Positions 1-12,664 of a stretch of DNA of 64,000 nt are shown piece by piece. Positions within the stretch are counted from its first letter, which is position 1; the number at the start of each line of letters is the position of its first letter. This stretch comes from Nocardia harenae NBRC 108248 (GTDB taxonomy: Bacteria; Actinomycetota; Actinomycetes; Mycobacteriales; Mycobacteriaceae): NCBI RefSeq assembly GCF_001612885.1, contig NZ_BDBH01000007.1, forward strand, positions 1 through 64,000, written 5' to 3'. The position numbers were made by a program, and so were the translations under genes. The notes beneath the pieces were generated by a model that did no database searches, was not told the origin of the DNA, and worked only from the letters and a program-made list of their open reading frames with translations.

Positions 1-53
1 GGAATGGTCGGGGCCTTCGGCCGTTTCCGGGGCGATAATCTACACTCGTCCCG

Positions 54-746
54 GTGCGCCTTGTGATTGCCCGTTGCCAGGTCGACTACGTGGGGCGGCT
101 GACCGCCCACCTCCCGATGGCCCGCCGGCTCCTCATGATGAAAGCCGACGGCTCGGTGCTGGTCCACTCCGACGGTGGCTCGTACAAGCCGCTGAATTGG
201 ATGAGCCCGCCCTGCTGGGTGGAGGAGCGGGGGACGGACACCCCGGAGTTCCCGGAGGGCGCACAGGCGCTCTGGGTGGTCACCAACAAGGCCGGGGAGC
301 AGCTCCGGATCACCATCGAGGCGATCGAGCACGACTCCTCCTATGACCTCGGCATCGACCCGGGGCTGGTGAAGGATGGCGTGGAGGCGCACCTGCAGGA
401 GCTGCTCGCCGAGCACGTGCAGACCCTCGGCACCGGCTACACACTGGTGCGGCGCGAGTACATGACCGCCATCGGGCCGGTGGACCTGCTCTGCCGGGAC
501 GCCGCGGGGTCGACCGTGGCGGTGGAGATCAAGCGCCGCGGTGAAATCGACGGGGTCGAGCAACTCACCCGCTACCTCGAATTGCTGAACCGCGACCCGC
601 TGCTCGCCCCGGTCGCTGGGGTGTTCGCGGCGCAGCAGATCAAGCCGCAGGCGCGGACGCTCGCGGAGGACCGCGGGATCCGCTGCCTCACCCTCGATTA
701 CAACGCCCTGCGCGGCACGGAGAGCAACGAGTTCCGGCTCTTCTGA
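54..746 (+). CDS. nucS: Endonuclease NucS (EndoMS), mismatch-specific
   Basis: Mismatch-specific endonuclease that replaces MutS/MutL-type repair in actinobacteria, cutting both strands at G-T, G-G and T-T mismatches (family knowledge). The 230 aa protein has an N-terminal DNA-binding half and a C-terminal RecB-like nuclease half with GPVDLLC (Asp144) and VAVEIKRR (Glu158, Lys160) as the catalytic signature. The C-terminus ends in NEFRLF, like the short beta-clamp-binding tail of mycobacterial NucS. The start is GTG at 54, which gives the usual family N-terminus MRLVIARC. The next gene follows on the same strand after 23 bases, as in Rv1321-Rv1322. Very secure. Confidence 0.96.
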   Translation: MRLVIARCQVDYVGRLTAHLPMARRLLMMKADGSVLVHSDGGSYKPLNWMSPPCWVEERGTDTPEFPEGAQALWVVTNKAGEQLRITIEAIEHDSSYDLGIDPGLVKDGVEAHLQELLAEHVQTLGTGYTLVRREYMTAIGPVDLLCRDAAGSTVAVEIKRRGEIDGVEQLTRYLELLNRDPLLAPVAGVFAAQQIKPQARTLAEDRGIRCLTLDYNALRGTESNEFRLF

Positions 747-769
747 GTTCGGCCGCTACCCTGGGCGGC

Positions 770-1066
770 ATGTCCCGCAGGAAAGCTCGTGCAGGCCGTC
801 CGACGGATTCGCCGCGGCCGCTCGGCGACGTGTTCGGGCGCAGCGAGCCGGGGCCGGACGGGGACGAGGTCTACACCGTGCGGACCATTCCGGGCAGCCG
901 CGCGCTCAAGCCGTACCGCTGCCCGGGGTGTGACCACGAAATAGCCCCGGGCGTGGCGCACGTGGTCGCCTGGAACGCCTACGGCGGGGAGGACGACCGG
1001 CGGCACTGGCACCGGGGCTGCTGGGAGGGGCGGGGGACGCGGCGCATCACCCGCCGGTGGTCGTGA
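770..1066 (+). CDS. Small zinc-ribbon-like protein, Rv1322 homologue
   Basis: Conserved actinobacterial protein of unknown function, 98 aa, the same length and position as Rv1322 directly after nucS. A basic N-terminus is followed by a likely metal site: CPGC at residues 51-54 and HWHRGC at 79-84, so Cys51, Cys54, His79 or His81 and Cys84 could bind zinc. It is sometimes labelled ATP/GTP-binding protein, but I see no Walker motif. Co-occurrence with nucS makes a role linked to DNA repair possible; that is inference only. Confidence 0.85.
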   Translation: MSRRKARAGRPTDSPRPLGDVFGRSEPGPDGDEVYTVRTIPGSRALKPYRCPGCDHEIAPGVAHVVAWNAYGGEDDRRHWHRGCWEGRGTRRITRRWS

Positions 1067-1088
1067 AGCTCGTGCCGGCGATACCAGC

Positions 1089-1120
1089 GCGAAGGCCGCC
1101 CCTGCTGGGACGGCCTTCGC
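1089..1120. terminator. Hairpin between convergent genes
   Basis: A 10-bp perfect inverted repeat (GCGAAGGCCG and CGGCCTTCGC) with a 12-base loop lies between the stop at 1066 and the convergent stop at 1157. It probably ends transcription from both sides. There is no long T-run, as is common in high-GC actinobacteria. Confidence 0.65.
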
Positions 1121-1156
1121 GGGTATTACATCGTCGCCGTCACGTCGGACCCGACG

Positions 1157-2161
1157 TCAGTTGCTGACGTTGGCGTTCTCCCGCTCCTCGACGACATCGT
1201 CGTCCTCGTCGGCGGCTTCCTGGATGGCCTTGGGGCGGGTGCCCGCGACCGGCTTGGCGCCATTGCCGATGGACTTGCGGGGCTGCTGCTCCGGGGCGCC
1301 GTCGAGCAGCTCGCTCTCCCGGTTGACCGCGGCGAGCATCGCGGGCACCGAGTCGAGCTGACCGCGGATGCCGAGCAGCTGGGCGAGCACCCGCCCGCGC
1401 AGCACGCGCATCTCCTCGGCCAGTTCCTTGGCGTGCGCGATCTTGCGATCGGAGGTCTGGGTGGCCGACGAGATGAGGCGGTTGGCCTCGTCCGTGGCGT
1501 CCTTGATCCGCTGCGCGGCCTCGGCGCGGGAGGTGGCCTCCAGCTCCTCCATGGCGCGGGTCAGCTTGGTGCGCCGCTCCGCCATGGTGACCTCGAAGTC
1601 CTGCTGCGCGGCCTTGCGCTTGGCCTCCGCCTCCTTGGCGATGCGATCGGACTCGGCCTGCGCGGCCTCGATGATCTTGCCGGACTCGGAGCGCGCGTTG
1701 GCGAGCGTCTGCTCGTACTCGATCTCCAGCGCCTCGCGCTTCTCCTTGGTCTCGGAGAGCAGCGACTCGTACTTGCCCCGCATCTCGGTGGCCTGCTGCT
1801 CGGCGATGGAGACCATCTCGGCCGCCTCGGCCTGCGCCAGGGCGCGGACCTCGGAGGCCTCGTCGGAGGCGAGCCGCAGCATCCGGGAGATCCGGTCGGA
1901 CATGCCCTCGGCGGTGGTGGGCGGCACCGAGAGACGGTCGACCTCCTTGCGGAGCTCGTCGATCTCGTCCCTGGCATCCTCGAGCTGGGCTGCGAGGTTG
2001 CGGGCCTGAGCGGCGGCCGCGTCGCGGTCGGTGGCGGTGACGCGCAGCTCGGCATCGAAACGGTCGAAGTAGTTACGCACCTCGTCTTGCGCATAACCCT
2101 TGCGCACAACGGTGAAGGGGAGCGCAACGAAGCGATTGCGATCGGACTCGGGTGACGACAT
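1157..2161 (-). CDS. DivIVA-like coiled-coil protein
   Basis: Protein of 334 aa. The N-terminus (roughly residues 10-40, with FTVVRKGYAQDEVRNYF) resembles the DivIVA/Wag31 membrane-binding and crossover region. It is followed by about 200 residues of heptad-rich, Ala/Glu/Arg-rich coiled coil and an acidic tail. DivIVA-family proteins scaffold polar growth and cell division; this is probably a paralogue of Wag31 rather than Wag31 itself, since it is not next to ftsZ or sepF. ATG at 2161 is preferred over an in-frame TTG at 2170. It is an insertion relative to the M. tuberculosis order, lying between the Rv1322 and epimerase homologues. Confidence 0.8.
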   Translation of the reverse strand: MSSPESDRNRFVALPFTVVRKGYAQDEVRNYFDRFDAELRVTATDRDAAAAQARNLAAQLEDARDEIDELRKEVDRLSVPPTTAEGMSDRISRMLRLASDEASEVRALAQAEAAEMVSIAEQQATEMRGKYESLLSETKEKREALEIEYEQTLANARSESGKIIEAAQAESDRIAKEAEAKRKAAQQDFEVTMAERRTKLTRAMEELEATSRAEAAQRIKDATDEANRLISSATQTSDRKIAHAKELAEEMRVLRGRVLAQLLGIRGQLDSVPAMLAAVNRESELLDGAPEQQPRKSIGNGAKPVAGTRPKAIQEAADEDDDVVEERENANVSN

Positions 2162-2247
2162 GGCACACAAACTACAGCGTGTTGGGGATTGATGGTGACT
2201 CGACCGGGAAGGAGATTTCGCCGATTTTCCCGGTCAGCCCTTCGATA

Positions 2248-2733
2248 CTAATTCGTGACATTTGCGTTCGGCTGCACCAACTCGATCAGCACACCCCCGG
2301 CATCCTTCGGGTGGACGAAGTTGATGCGGGAACCCGCCGTCCCGCCGCGCGGCTCGGTGTACAGCAAACGCACGCCGCGATCGCGAAGATGTGTTGACAC
2401 GGCCTCGATGTCGGTGACGCGATAGGCCAGCTGTTGCAAGCCGGGACCGTTGCGATCGATGAACTTCGCGATGGTCGAATTCTCGTTCAGCGGAGCCAGC
2501 AGCTGGATGGCGGTGGCGCCCGCGGGGGCGTTCGGCAGCGAGAGCATCGCCTCGTGCACGCCCTGCGCCTCGTTCACCTCCCGGTGCGTCTCGATCATGC
2601 CGAGGTGCTCGGCGTACCAGGCGACGGCGGTGTCCAGATCGGGGACGGCGATGCCGGTGTGGTCCACCGCGACGACGTAGTCGCCGGGGACGAACACGGG
2701 GGAGGTGGTGGCGGGTTCGGTTACGTTGCTCAC
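2248..2733 (-). CDS. Methylmalonyl-CoA epimerase
   Basis: Interconverts (R)- and (S)-methylmalonyl-CoA in propionate and odd-chain or branched lipid catabolism. The 161 aa glyoxalase/VOC-fold protein has paired beta-alpha-beta-beta-beta modules: [17 protein letters not shown] near residue 20 carries the first metal His, [18 protein letters not shown] near the C-terminus carries the last His and Glu. The GTG at 2733 gives a normal family length; the open frame continues upstream but is antisense to the thiolase gene. It is transcribed away from the thiolase gene across a 93-base intergenic region, the same pair as Rv1322A and fadA4. Confidence 0.92.
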   Translation of the reverse strand: MSNVTEPATTSPVFVPGDYVVAVDHTGIAVPDLDTAVAWYAEHLGMIETHREVNEAQGVHEAMLSLPNAPAGATAIQLLAPLNENSTIAKFIDRNGPGLQQLAYRVTDIEAVSTHLRDRGVRLLYTEPRGGTAGSRINFVHPKDAGGVLIELVQPNANVTN

Positions 2734-2826
2734 GTACTCGACGGTAGCGCGGCACCGTCCGGCAGGTGGTGCGGCCGTACCGGTTACCGTGGAGTACGAA
2801 ACTCGACAACGAATGTGAGGCTCGTC

Positions 2827-4014
2827 GTGACCACTTCCGTGATCGTCTCCGGTGCGCGCACCCCGGTCGGGCGGCTGCTCGGCGGCCTCAAGGATTTCAG
2901 CGGCTCGGAGCTCGGCGGTTTCGCCATCGAGGCGGCGCTGGAGCGCGGCGGGGTGGCGCCGGAGCTGGTCGAGTACGTGATCATGGGCCAGGTGCTCACC
3001 GCGGGGGCGGGACAGATCCCGGCCAGGCAGGCCGCGGTGGCGGGCGGCATCCCGATGAGCGTGCCCGCGCTCACCCTGAACAAGGTCTGTCTCTCCGGCA
3101 TCAATGCCATCGCGCAGGCCGACCAGCTGATCCGGGCCGGGGAGTTCGAAGTCGTGGTCGCGGGCGGGCAGGAGTCCATGAGCCGGGCGCCGCACATGCT
3201 GGAGAAGAGCCGCGAGGGGTTCAAGTACGGCGACGTCACGCTGCGTGACCACATGGCCTACGACGGCCTCTACGACATCTTCACCGACCAGGCGATGGGC
3301 GCGCTCACCGAGCAGCGCAACGCCGGTGACCAGGCCGGCTTCGTGAGCCGCGAGGAGCAGGACGCCTTCGCGGCCGCCTCGCACCAGCGCGCCGCCGCGG
3401 CCTGGAAGAACGGGCTCTTCGACGACGAGGTGGTGCCGGTGGCGGTGCCGCAGCGCAAGGGCGACCCGATTCTGATCGGTCAGGACGAGGGCATTCGCGC
3501 CGACACCACGGCGGAATCGCTGGCCAAGCTGCGGCCCGCGTTCAGTAAGACCGGCACCATCACCGCGGGCAGCGCCTCGCAGATCTCCGACGGCGCGGCC
3601 GCGGTGGTCGTGATGAGCAAGGCCAAGGCGGAGGCGCTCGGGCTTTCCTGGCTGGCCGAGATCGGGGCATCCGGCGTGGTCGCCGGGCCGGACTCGACGC
3701 TGCAGGACCAGCCGGCCGATGCCATCGTCAAGGCGTGTGCGCGGGAGGGGATCGCCCCCGCGGAGCTGGATCTGATCGAGATCAACGAGGCGTTCGCGGC
3801 AGTCGGGATCGCCTCCACCCGGAAGCTGGGGATCGATCCGGCGAAGGTGAATGTCAACGGTGGCGCGATCGCGATCGGGCATCCGCTCGGGATGTCGGGG
3901 GCACGGATCCTGCTGCACCTCGTGCTGGAGCTGAAGCGGCGGGGTGGCGGCGTCGGCGCCGCCGCGCTGTGCGGTGGCGGTGGCCAGGGTGATGCGCTCA
4001 TCGTCCGGGTCTGA
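2827..4014 (+). CDS. fadA4: Acetyl-CoA C-acetyltransferase (thiolase), FadA4-like
   Basis: Biosynthetic-type thiolase that condenses or cleaves acetoacetyl-CoA. The 395 aa length is typical. Visible catalytic elements are the acyl-accepting Cys88 in NKVCLSG, His352 in IAIGHPLG and Cys382 in the CGGGGQGDA signature. GTG at 2827 begins the conserved N-terminus [14 protein letters not shown]; upstream in-frame sequence is antisense to the epimerase. The symbol rests on position relative to the Rv1323 neighbourhood, since the thiolase family has many paralogues. Confidence 0.93.
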   Translation: MTTSVIVSGARTPVGRLLGGLKDFSGSELGGFAIEAALERGGVAPELVEYVIMGQVLTAGAGQIPARQAAVAGGIPMSVPALTLNKVCLSGINAIAQADQLIRAGEFEVVVAGGQESMSRAPHMLEKSREGFKYGDVTLRDHMAYDGLYDIFTDQAMGALTEQRNAGDQAGFVSREEQDAFAAASHQRAAAAWKNGLFDDEVVPVAVPQRKGDPILIGQDEGIRADTTAESLAKLRPAFSKTGTITAGSASQISDGAAAVVVMSKAKAEALGLSWLAEIGASGVVAGPDSTLQDQPADAIVKACAREGIAPAELDLIEINEAFAAVGIASTRKLGIDPAKVNVNGGAIAIGHPLGMSGARILLHLVLELKRRGGGVGAAALCGGGGQGDALIVRV

Positions 4015-4073
4015 TTGTCCGTTGTGACCGGATCGACTACGACTTGCTGTAGTTGATCCGGCACAATGTCGGC

Positions 4074-4463
4074 ATGAACTTCTTCGACCTGCGCAGCGTT
4101 GCCGGTAGGTTCCGCTTCTTCGCCGTGCTGGAGGCGCTGTCCTGGCTGGGCTTGCTCATCGGCATGGGCTTCAAGTGGATTCCGTGGCTACTGTCGGGCA
4201 CGGGGACGTACGGCAGCGAGATCGGGGTGAAGATCTTCGGCCCGATCCACGGCGCGATCTTCGTGCTGTTCGTGCTCTCCGCGCTGCTGGCCGCGCGCGA
4301 GCTGCGCTGGAGCCGGAAAACGACGGCGCTGGCGCTGATCTCCAGCATCCCGCCGTTCTGCACCGTGCTGTTCGAGGTCTGGGCAGTGCGTACCGGGCAG
4401 CTCGGCGAGCTGAGCGCGCCCGGCACCCGCGAGGACGAGCAGCTCGCCGGGGCCACCTCGTAG
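4074..4463 (+). CDS. DUF3817 membrane protein
   Basis: Integral membrane protein of 129 aa with three predicted hydrophobic segments (about residues 12-32, 52-75 and 84-104) and a hydrophilic C-terminal tail. The pattern FRFFAVLEALSWLGLLIGMG near the N-terminus is typical of DUF3817. Function unknown. ATG at 4074 is chosen; a TTG at 4053 would add seven residues. A second DUF3817 gene lies at 25971-26333 in this window. Confidence 0.8.
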   Translation: MNFFDLRSVAGRFRFFAVLEALSWLGLLIGMGFKWIPWLLSGTGTYGSEIGVKIFGPIHGAIFVLFVLSALLAARELRWSRKTTALALISSIPPFCTVLFEVWAVRTGQLGELSAPGTREDEQLAGATS

Positions 4464-4505
4464 ATCGGATGGTGACGACCCGCGGGGTCGTGACAAACTG
4501 AATCC

Positions 4506-5411
4506 GTGACCAGACCAGCCAGTCGTCGTCCCTCGCCCGCCGTTGCCGCTGCCATGTCAGGGGCGGTTGATCTGTCCAGCCTCAAGCAGCCTCCGGCCGG
4601 TGCGTCGGGCGGCGGCGGTGCGGGCGACTACGCCGTCGGGGAAGCGGATTTCGAGACGAAGGTGCTGCGCCGCTCCACGCAGGTGCCGGTGGTGGTGGTG
4701 CTGTACTCGCAGCGCAGCCCGGGCAGCGTGGAGCTGGTGCGGCTCTTCGAGCAACTCGTCGCCGAGAGCGGGGGCAGCTGGGATCTCGCGGCCGTCGAGG
4801 CCGAGGCCAATATGCGGATAGCGCAGGCGCTGCGGGTGCAGGGGATCCCCACCGTGGTCGCGATCGCGGCCGGGCAGCCGCTCGCCGATTTCGAGGGGGT
4901 GCAGCCGGAGCCGCAGGTGCGGCAGTGGTTGACCGCGGTCGTCGATGCCGTCGCGGGGAAGCTCGAGGGGAACGGGGAGCCGGGGGAGGCGGAGCCGGTC
5001 GAGGATCCGCGGTTCGTCGCGGCGGAGGAGGCGCTGGAGCGGGGGGATCTCGCCGGGGCCGAGGCGGTGTACGAGGGGATCATCGCGGCCGAGCCGGAGA
5101 ACGATGAAGCCAAGGGGGCGCTGCGGCAGTTGCGGTTCCTCGGGCGGGCGCAGGGGCTCTCGCCGGATGTCGTCGCTGTTGCCGACGCCGATCCGTCGAA
5201 TGTGGAGGCGGCTGTGCAGGCGGCGGATTTCGAGCTGTTCAATCAGCAGCCGGAGGCGGCTTTCGCGCGGTTGATCAACACGGTCAAGGTGACGGCGGGT
5301 GATGATCGCACTGCCGCGCGGACTCGGCTGCTCGAGCTGTTCGAGTTGTTCGATCAGGCGGAGCCGTTCGTCGTCGCTGCGCGGCGGAAGCTCGCTGCCG
5401 CGCTGTACTGA
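4506..5411 (+). CDS. Thioredoxin-TPR co-chaperone (YbbN/CnoX family)
   Basis: Protein of 301 aa, homologous in position and make-up to Rv1324. Residues about 40-145 form a thioredoxin fold, but the usual CxxC is replaced by SPGS (in SQRSPGSVEL), so it cannot act as a dithiol oxidoreductase. The cis-Pro segment QGIPTV is kept. The C-terminal half is made of TPR-like helices. This combination matches E. coli CnoX/YbbN, a chaperone-holdase that hands substrates to GroEL and DnaK. GTG at 4506 is the only good start. The first 40 residues are low-complexity and Ala/Pro/Gly-rich. Confidence 0.88.
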   Translation: MTRPASRRPSPAVAAAMSGAVDLSSLKQPPAGASGGGGAGDYAVGEADFETKVLRRSTQVPVVVVLYSQRSPGSVELVRLFEQLVAESGGSWDLAAVEAEANMRIAQALRVQGIPTVVAIAAGQPLADFEGVQPEPQVRQWLTAVVDAVAGKLEGNGEPGEAEPVEDPRFVAAEEALERGDLAGAEAVYEGIIAAEPENDEAKGALRQLRFLGRAQGLSPDVVAVADADPSNVEAAVQAADFELFNQQPEAAFARLINTVKVTAGDDRTAARTRLLELFELFDQAEPFVVAARRKLAAALY

Positions 5412-5738
5412 CGGTCCCGTCACGGTGACGGGGGGATCCCGGGCCCTGCGGGCCCGGACCCGCCCCCGCTCCGCGGGGTAGGTGGCCCGCTCGGCGCACG
5501 CGAATGGCCCGCCCGCCCGCTGCGGGGCAGGTGGCCCGGTCGCCCGCTGCGGGGCAGGTGGCCCGGTCGGCGCGTTGCGGGGCAGGGGCCGGTCGGCGCG
5601 CTCGCTCGTCGGGCCGCGGGTGCCGGCCGCGCGGCGATAGCGGCCACCGGGCCTTCTGCCGGCCGGAGCCGGGGCCGAGGAGCGGGTGGCGCTCGCCCCT
5701 CGGAGCGGGGTTCGGGGCCGCCAGGCCCCGAGAAATAA
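5412..5738. repeat. Non-coding GC-rich stretch with 27-bp tandem repeat
   Basis: A 327-base gap between the converging thioredoxin-TPR and glgB genes. It holds two perfect head-to-tail copies of a 27-base unit (5514-5540 and 5541-5567), a partial third copy (5568-5586) and a degenerate earlier copy near 5466-5491. The unit contains GCGGGGCAGGTGGCCCGGT. The rest is rich in short CCGGGGC-type inverted repeats that may act as terminators for both genes. No gene is supported here. Confidence 0.7.
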
Positions 5739-9895
<4,157 letters not shown>

Positions 9896-10040
9896 GCGGA
9901 CCAACCTACCGGGTGGGTGGCGTGGTCACCGGGTACGCGCGCAGCGCTCGGGTCGATTCCGGAAATCGCCATGTCAGCAGTGCCCTGAGCGCTTCGCGCA
10001 CGTCCTGTCGATTCCCCTTGATCCGTGTAGGGTTCCGCGG

Positions 10041-12614
10041 GTGAAGGCATTGCGTCGATTCACCGTCCGTGCCCATCTGCCCGAGCGCCTGGCGGCGCTG
10101 GGGGAGCTCTCCACCAACCTGCGGTGGTCCTGGCACTGGCCAACGCAGGATCTCTTCGCCGAGCTGGATCGGGAGCGCTGGGCTGAGCTCGGGCACGATC
10201 CGGTGCGCATGCTCGGCGAGGTCTCGCCGGCGCGGCTGGACGAGCTGGCGGCCGACGCGGAGTACGTCCGCCGGGTCGACGCGGCCGCGGGCGATCTGCG
10301 TGCGTATCTCGAGCGGCCCGCCTGGTTCCAGCGCAATACCGAGGGCGACGGGGTGCGCGGGATCGCGTACTTCTCGATGGAGTTCGGCATCACCGAGGTG
10401 CTGCCGAACTACTCCGGTGGGCTCGGGATCCTGGCGGGTGACCACCTCAAGGCCGCCTCCGACCTGGGCTTGCCGCTGATCGGGGTGGGGCTGCTGTACC
10501 GCAGCGGGTACTTCAGGCAATCGCTCTCGGCGGACGGCTGGCAGCTGGAGCACTATCCGGCGCTTGACCCGCAGGGGTTGCCGCTGCGCTTGCTGACCAG
10601 CGACGGGTCGCCGGTGCTGATCCATGTCGCGGTGCCGGACCAGCGGGTGCTGCGGGCGCGGGTCTGGGTGGCGCAGGTCGGCCGGGTGCCGCTGCTGCTG
10701 CTCGACTCCGATATCGCGGAGAACGACCCGGAGCTGCGCGCGGTCACCGACCGGCTGTACGGCGGCGACCAGGACCACCGGATCAAGCAGGAGATCCTGG
10801 CCGGGATCGGCGGGGTGCGCGCGGTGCGCGCCTACACCCGGGCCACGGGGCTGCCCGACCCGGACGTCTTCCACATGAACGAGGGGCACGCGGGGTTCCT
10901 CGGGGTCGAACGGATTCGCGAATACGTCGCCGGCGGAATGGATTTCGACAGCGCGCTGACAGCGGTGCGGGCGGGGACGGTGTTCACCACGCACACCCCG
11001 GTGCCCGCGGGCATCGACCGCTTCCCGGCCGAGCTGGTGCGGCGCTACTTCGGCGGCGCGCACGGCGAGGCGGAGTCGGCGCTGCTGCCTGGGCTGGCGG
11101 TGGATCGGATTCTGGCGCTCGGCCGGGAGAACGACCCGGCGGTGTTCAATATGGCGCACATGGGGTTGCGGCTGGCGCAGCGCGCGAACGGCGTCTCGAA
11201 GCTGCACGGCGAGGTGAGCCGGGAGATGTTCGCGGGGCTCTGGCCCGGCTTCGACCCGGCCGAGGTGCCGATCGGCTCGATCACCAATGGCGTGCACGCG
11301 CCCACCTGGGCCGCGCGCGAGTGGCTGGAGAAGGCGCGCGAGCTGATCGGCGCGGAGTTCGTGCAGGAGTCGCGGGGCTGGGAGCGGCTGCGCGATGTCG
11401 ACCCGGGTGAGCTCTGGGCGACCAGGAACACGCTGCGCGCGGGGCTGGTCGCCGAGGTGCGGCGCCGGGTGCGCGCCTCCTGGCTGGAGCGCGGCGCCGC
11501 CCCGGCCGAGCTGGGCTGGGTGGACGAGGTCTTCGATCCGGGGGTGCTGACCGTCGGGTTCGCCCGCCGGGTCCCGACCTACAAGCGGCTCACCCTCATG
11601 CTGCGCGATCCGGAGCGGCTGCGTGCGCTGCTGCTGGACCCGGAGCGGCCGGTGCAGCTGGTGGTCGCGGGCAAGAGCCACCCGGCCGACGACGGCGGGA
11701 AGGCGCTGATCCAGCAGGTGGTGCGGTTCGCCGACGAGGCGGAGGTGCGGCACCGGATCGTCTTCCTGCCGGACTACGACATGTCCATGGCGCGGCACCT
11801 GTACTGGGGCTGCGACGTCTGGCTGAACAATCCGCTGCGGCCGCTGGAGGCGTGCGGGACGTCGGGGATGAAATCCGCGCTGAACGGCGGGCTCAACCTC
11901 TCCATCCGGGACGGGTGGTGGGACGAGATGTACGACGGCGAGAACGGCTGGGCCATTCCGAGCGCGGACGGGGTCGCCGACGAGCACCGGCGCGACGACC
12001 TGGAGGCAGCGGCGCTCTACGACCTCTTCGAGCGGACGGTCGCGCCGCGCTTCTACGACCGGGATGCCGCCGGACTGCCCGCGCGCTGGGTCGAGATGGT
12101 GCGGCACACGCTGCAGACGCTGGGGCCGAAGGTGCTGGCCTCGCGCATGGTGCGGGATTACGCGGTGACCTACTACGGTCCGGCGGCGGACTCCTTCGGG
12201 CGGGTCGCGGCGGACGGGTTCGCCGGGGCGCGGGCGCTGGCCGAGTACCGGCGGCGGGTCGAGCAGGCGTGGCCCGGGGTGAAGGTGGTGCAGGTGGACA
12301 GCGCGGGGCTGCCGGATACGCCGGTGATCGGGGCGCCGCTCTCGCTCACGGCGCGGGTCGACCTGGCCGGGCTCGGGGTGGGGGACGTCGCGGTGCAGGC
12401 GGTGTTCGGGCGGGTCTCGGCCGCCGACGAGCTCTCCGACGTCACCGCGGTGCCGATGGCGCACGCCGGCTCCGACAACGGGCTCGAGCTGTTCACGGTG
12501 GAGACGCCGGTGCCGCTCTCGGGTGCGGTCGGGTACACGGTGCGGGTGCTGCCGCACCACGAGCTGCTCGCCTCGGACGGCGAACTCGGATTGGTCACCG
12601 CGCCCAACGCGTGA
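10041..12614 (+). CDS. glgP: Alpha-glucan phosphorylase GlgP
   Basis: GT35 phosphorylase of 857 aa that releases glucose-1-phosphate from alpha-glucan, or under some conditions works in reverse. Visible are the actinobacterial short-form N-terminus with LSTNLRWSWHW, the segment YFSMEFGITEVLPNYSGGLG, HMNEGHAGF, FTTHTPVPAG and the PLP-proximal region GTSGMKSALNGGLNLSIRDG. The GTG at 10041 starts the protein; the frame is open upstream only as antisense of glgE. Divergent from glgE across about 145 bases, so synthesis and breakdown share a control region. Confidence 0.95.
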   Translation: MKALRRFTVRAHLPERLAALGELSTNLRWSWHWPTQDLFAELDRERWAELGHDPVRMLGEVSPARLDELAADAEYVRRVDAAAGDLRAYLERPAWFQRNTEGDGVRGIAYFSMEFGITEVLPNYSGGLGILAGDHLKAASDLGLPLIGVGLLYRSGYFRQSLSADGWQLEHYPALDPQGLPLRLLTSDGSPVLIHVAVPDQRVLRARVWVAQVGRVPLLLLDSDIAENDPELRAVTDRLYGGDQDHRIKQEILAGIGGVRAVRAYTRATGLPDPDVFHMNEGHAGFLGVERIREYVAGGMDFDSALTAVRAGTVFTTHTPVPAGIDRFPAELVRRYFGGAHGEAESALLPGLAVDRILALGRENDPAVFNMAHMGLRLAQRANGVSKLHGEVSREMFAGLWPGFDPAEVPIGSITNGVHAPTWAAREWLEKARELIGAEFVQESRGWERLRDVDPGELWATRNTLRAGLVAEVRRRVRASWLERGAAPAELGWVDEVFDPGVLTVGFARRVPTYKRLTLMLRDPERLRALLLDPERPVQLVVAGKSHPADDGGKALIQQVVRFADEAEVRHRIVFLPDYDMSMARHLYWGCDVWLNNPLRPLEACGTSGMKSALNGGLNLSIRDGWWDEMYDGENGWAIPSADGVADEHRRDDLEAAALYDLFERTVAPRFYDRDAAGLPARWVEMVRHTLQTLGPKVLASRMVRDYAVTYYGPAADSFGRVAADGFAGARALAEYRRRVEQAWPGVKVVQVDSAGLPDTPVIGAPLSLTARVDLAGLGVGDVAVQAVFGRVSAADELSDVTAVPMAHAGSDNGLELFTVETPVPLSGAVGYTVRVLPHHELLASDGELGLVTAPNA

Positions 12615-12664
12615 TCTCGGGGTACAAACCCTGGAGCGGATGGTTCACGAGGACGGAGAGTCCC

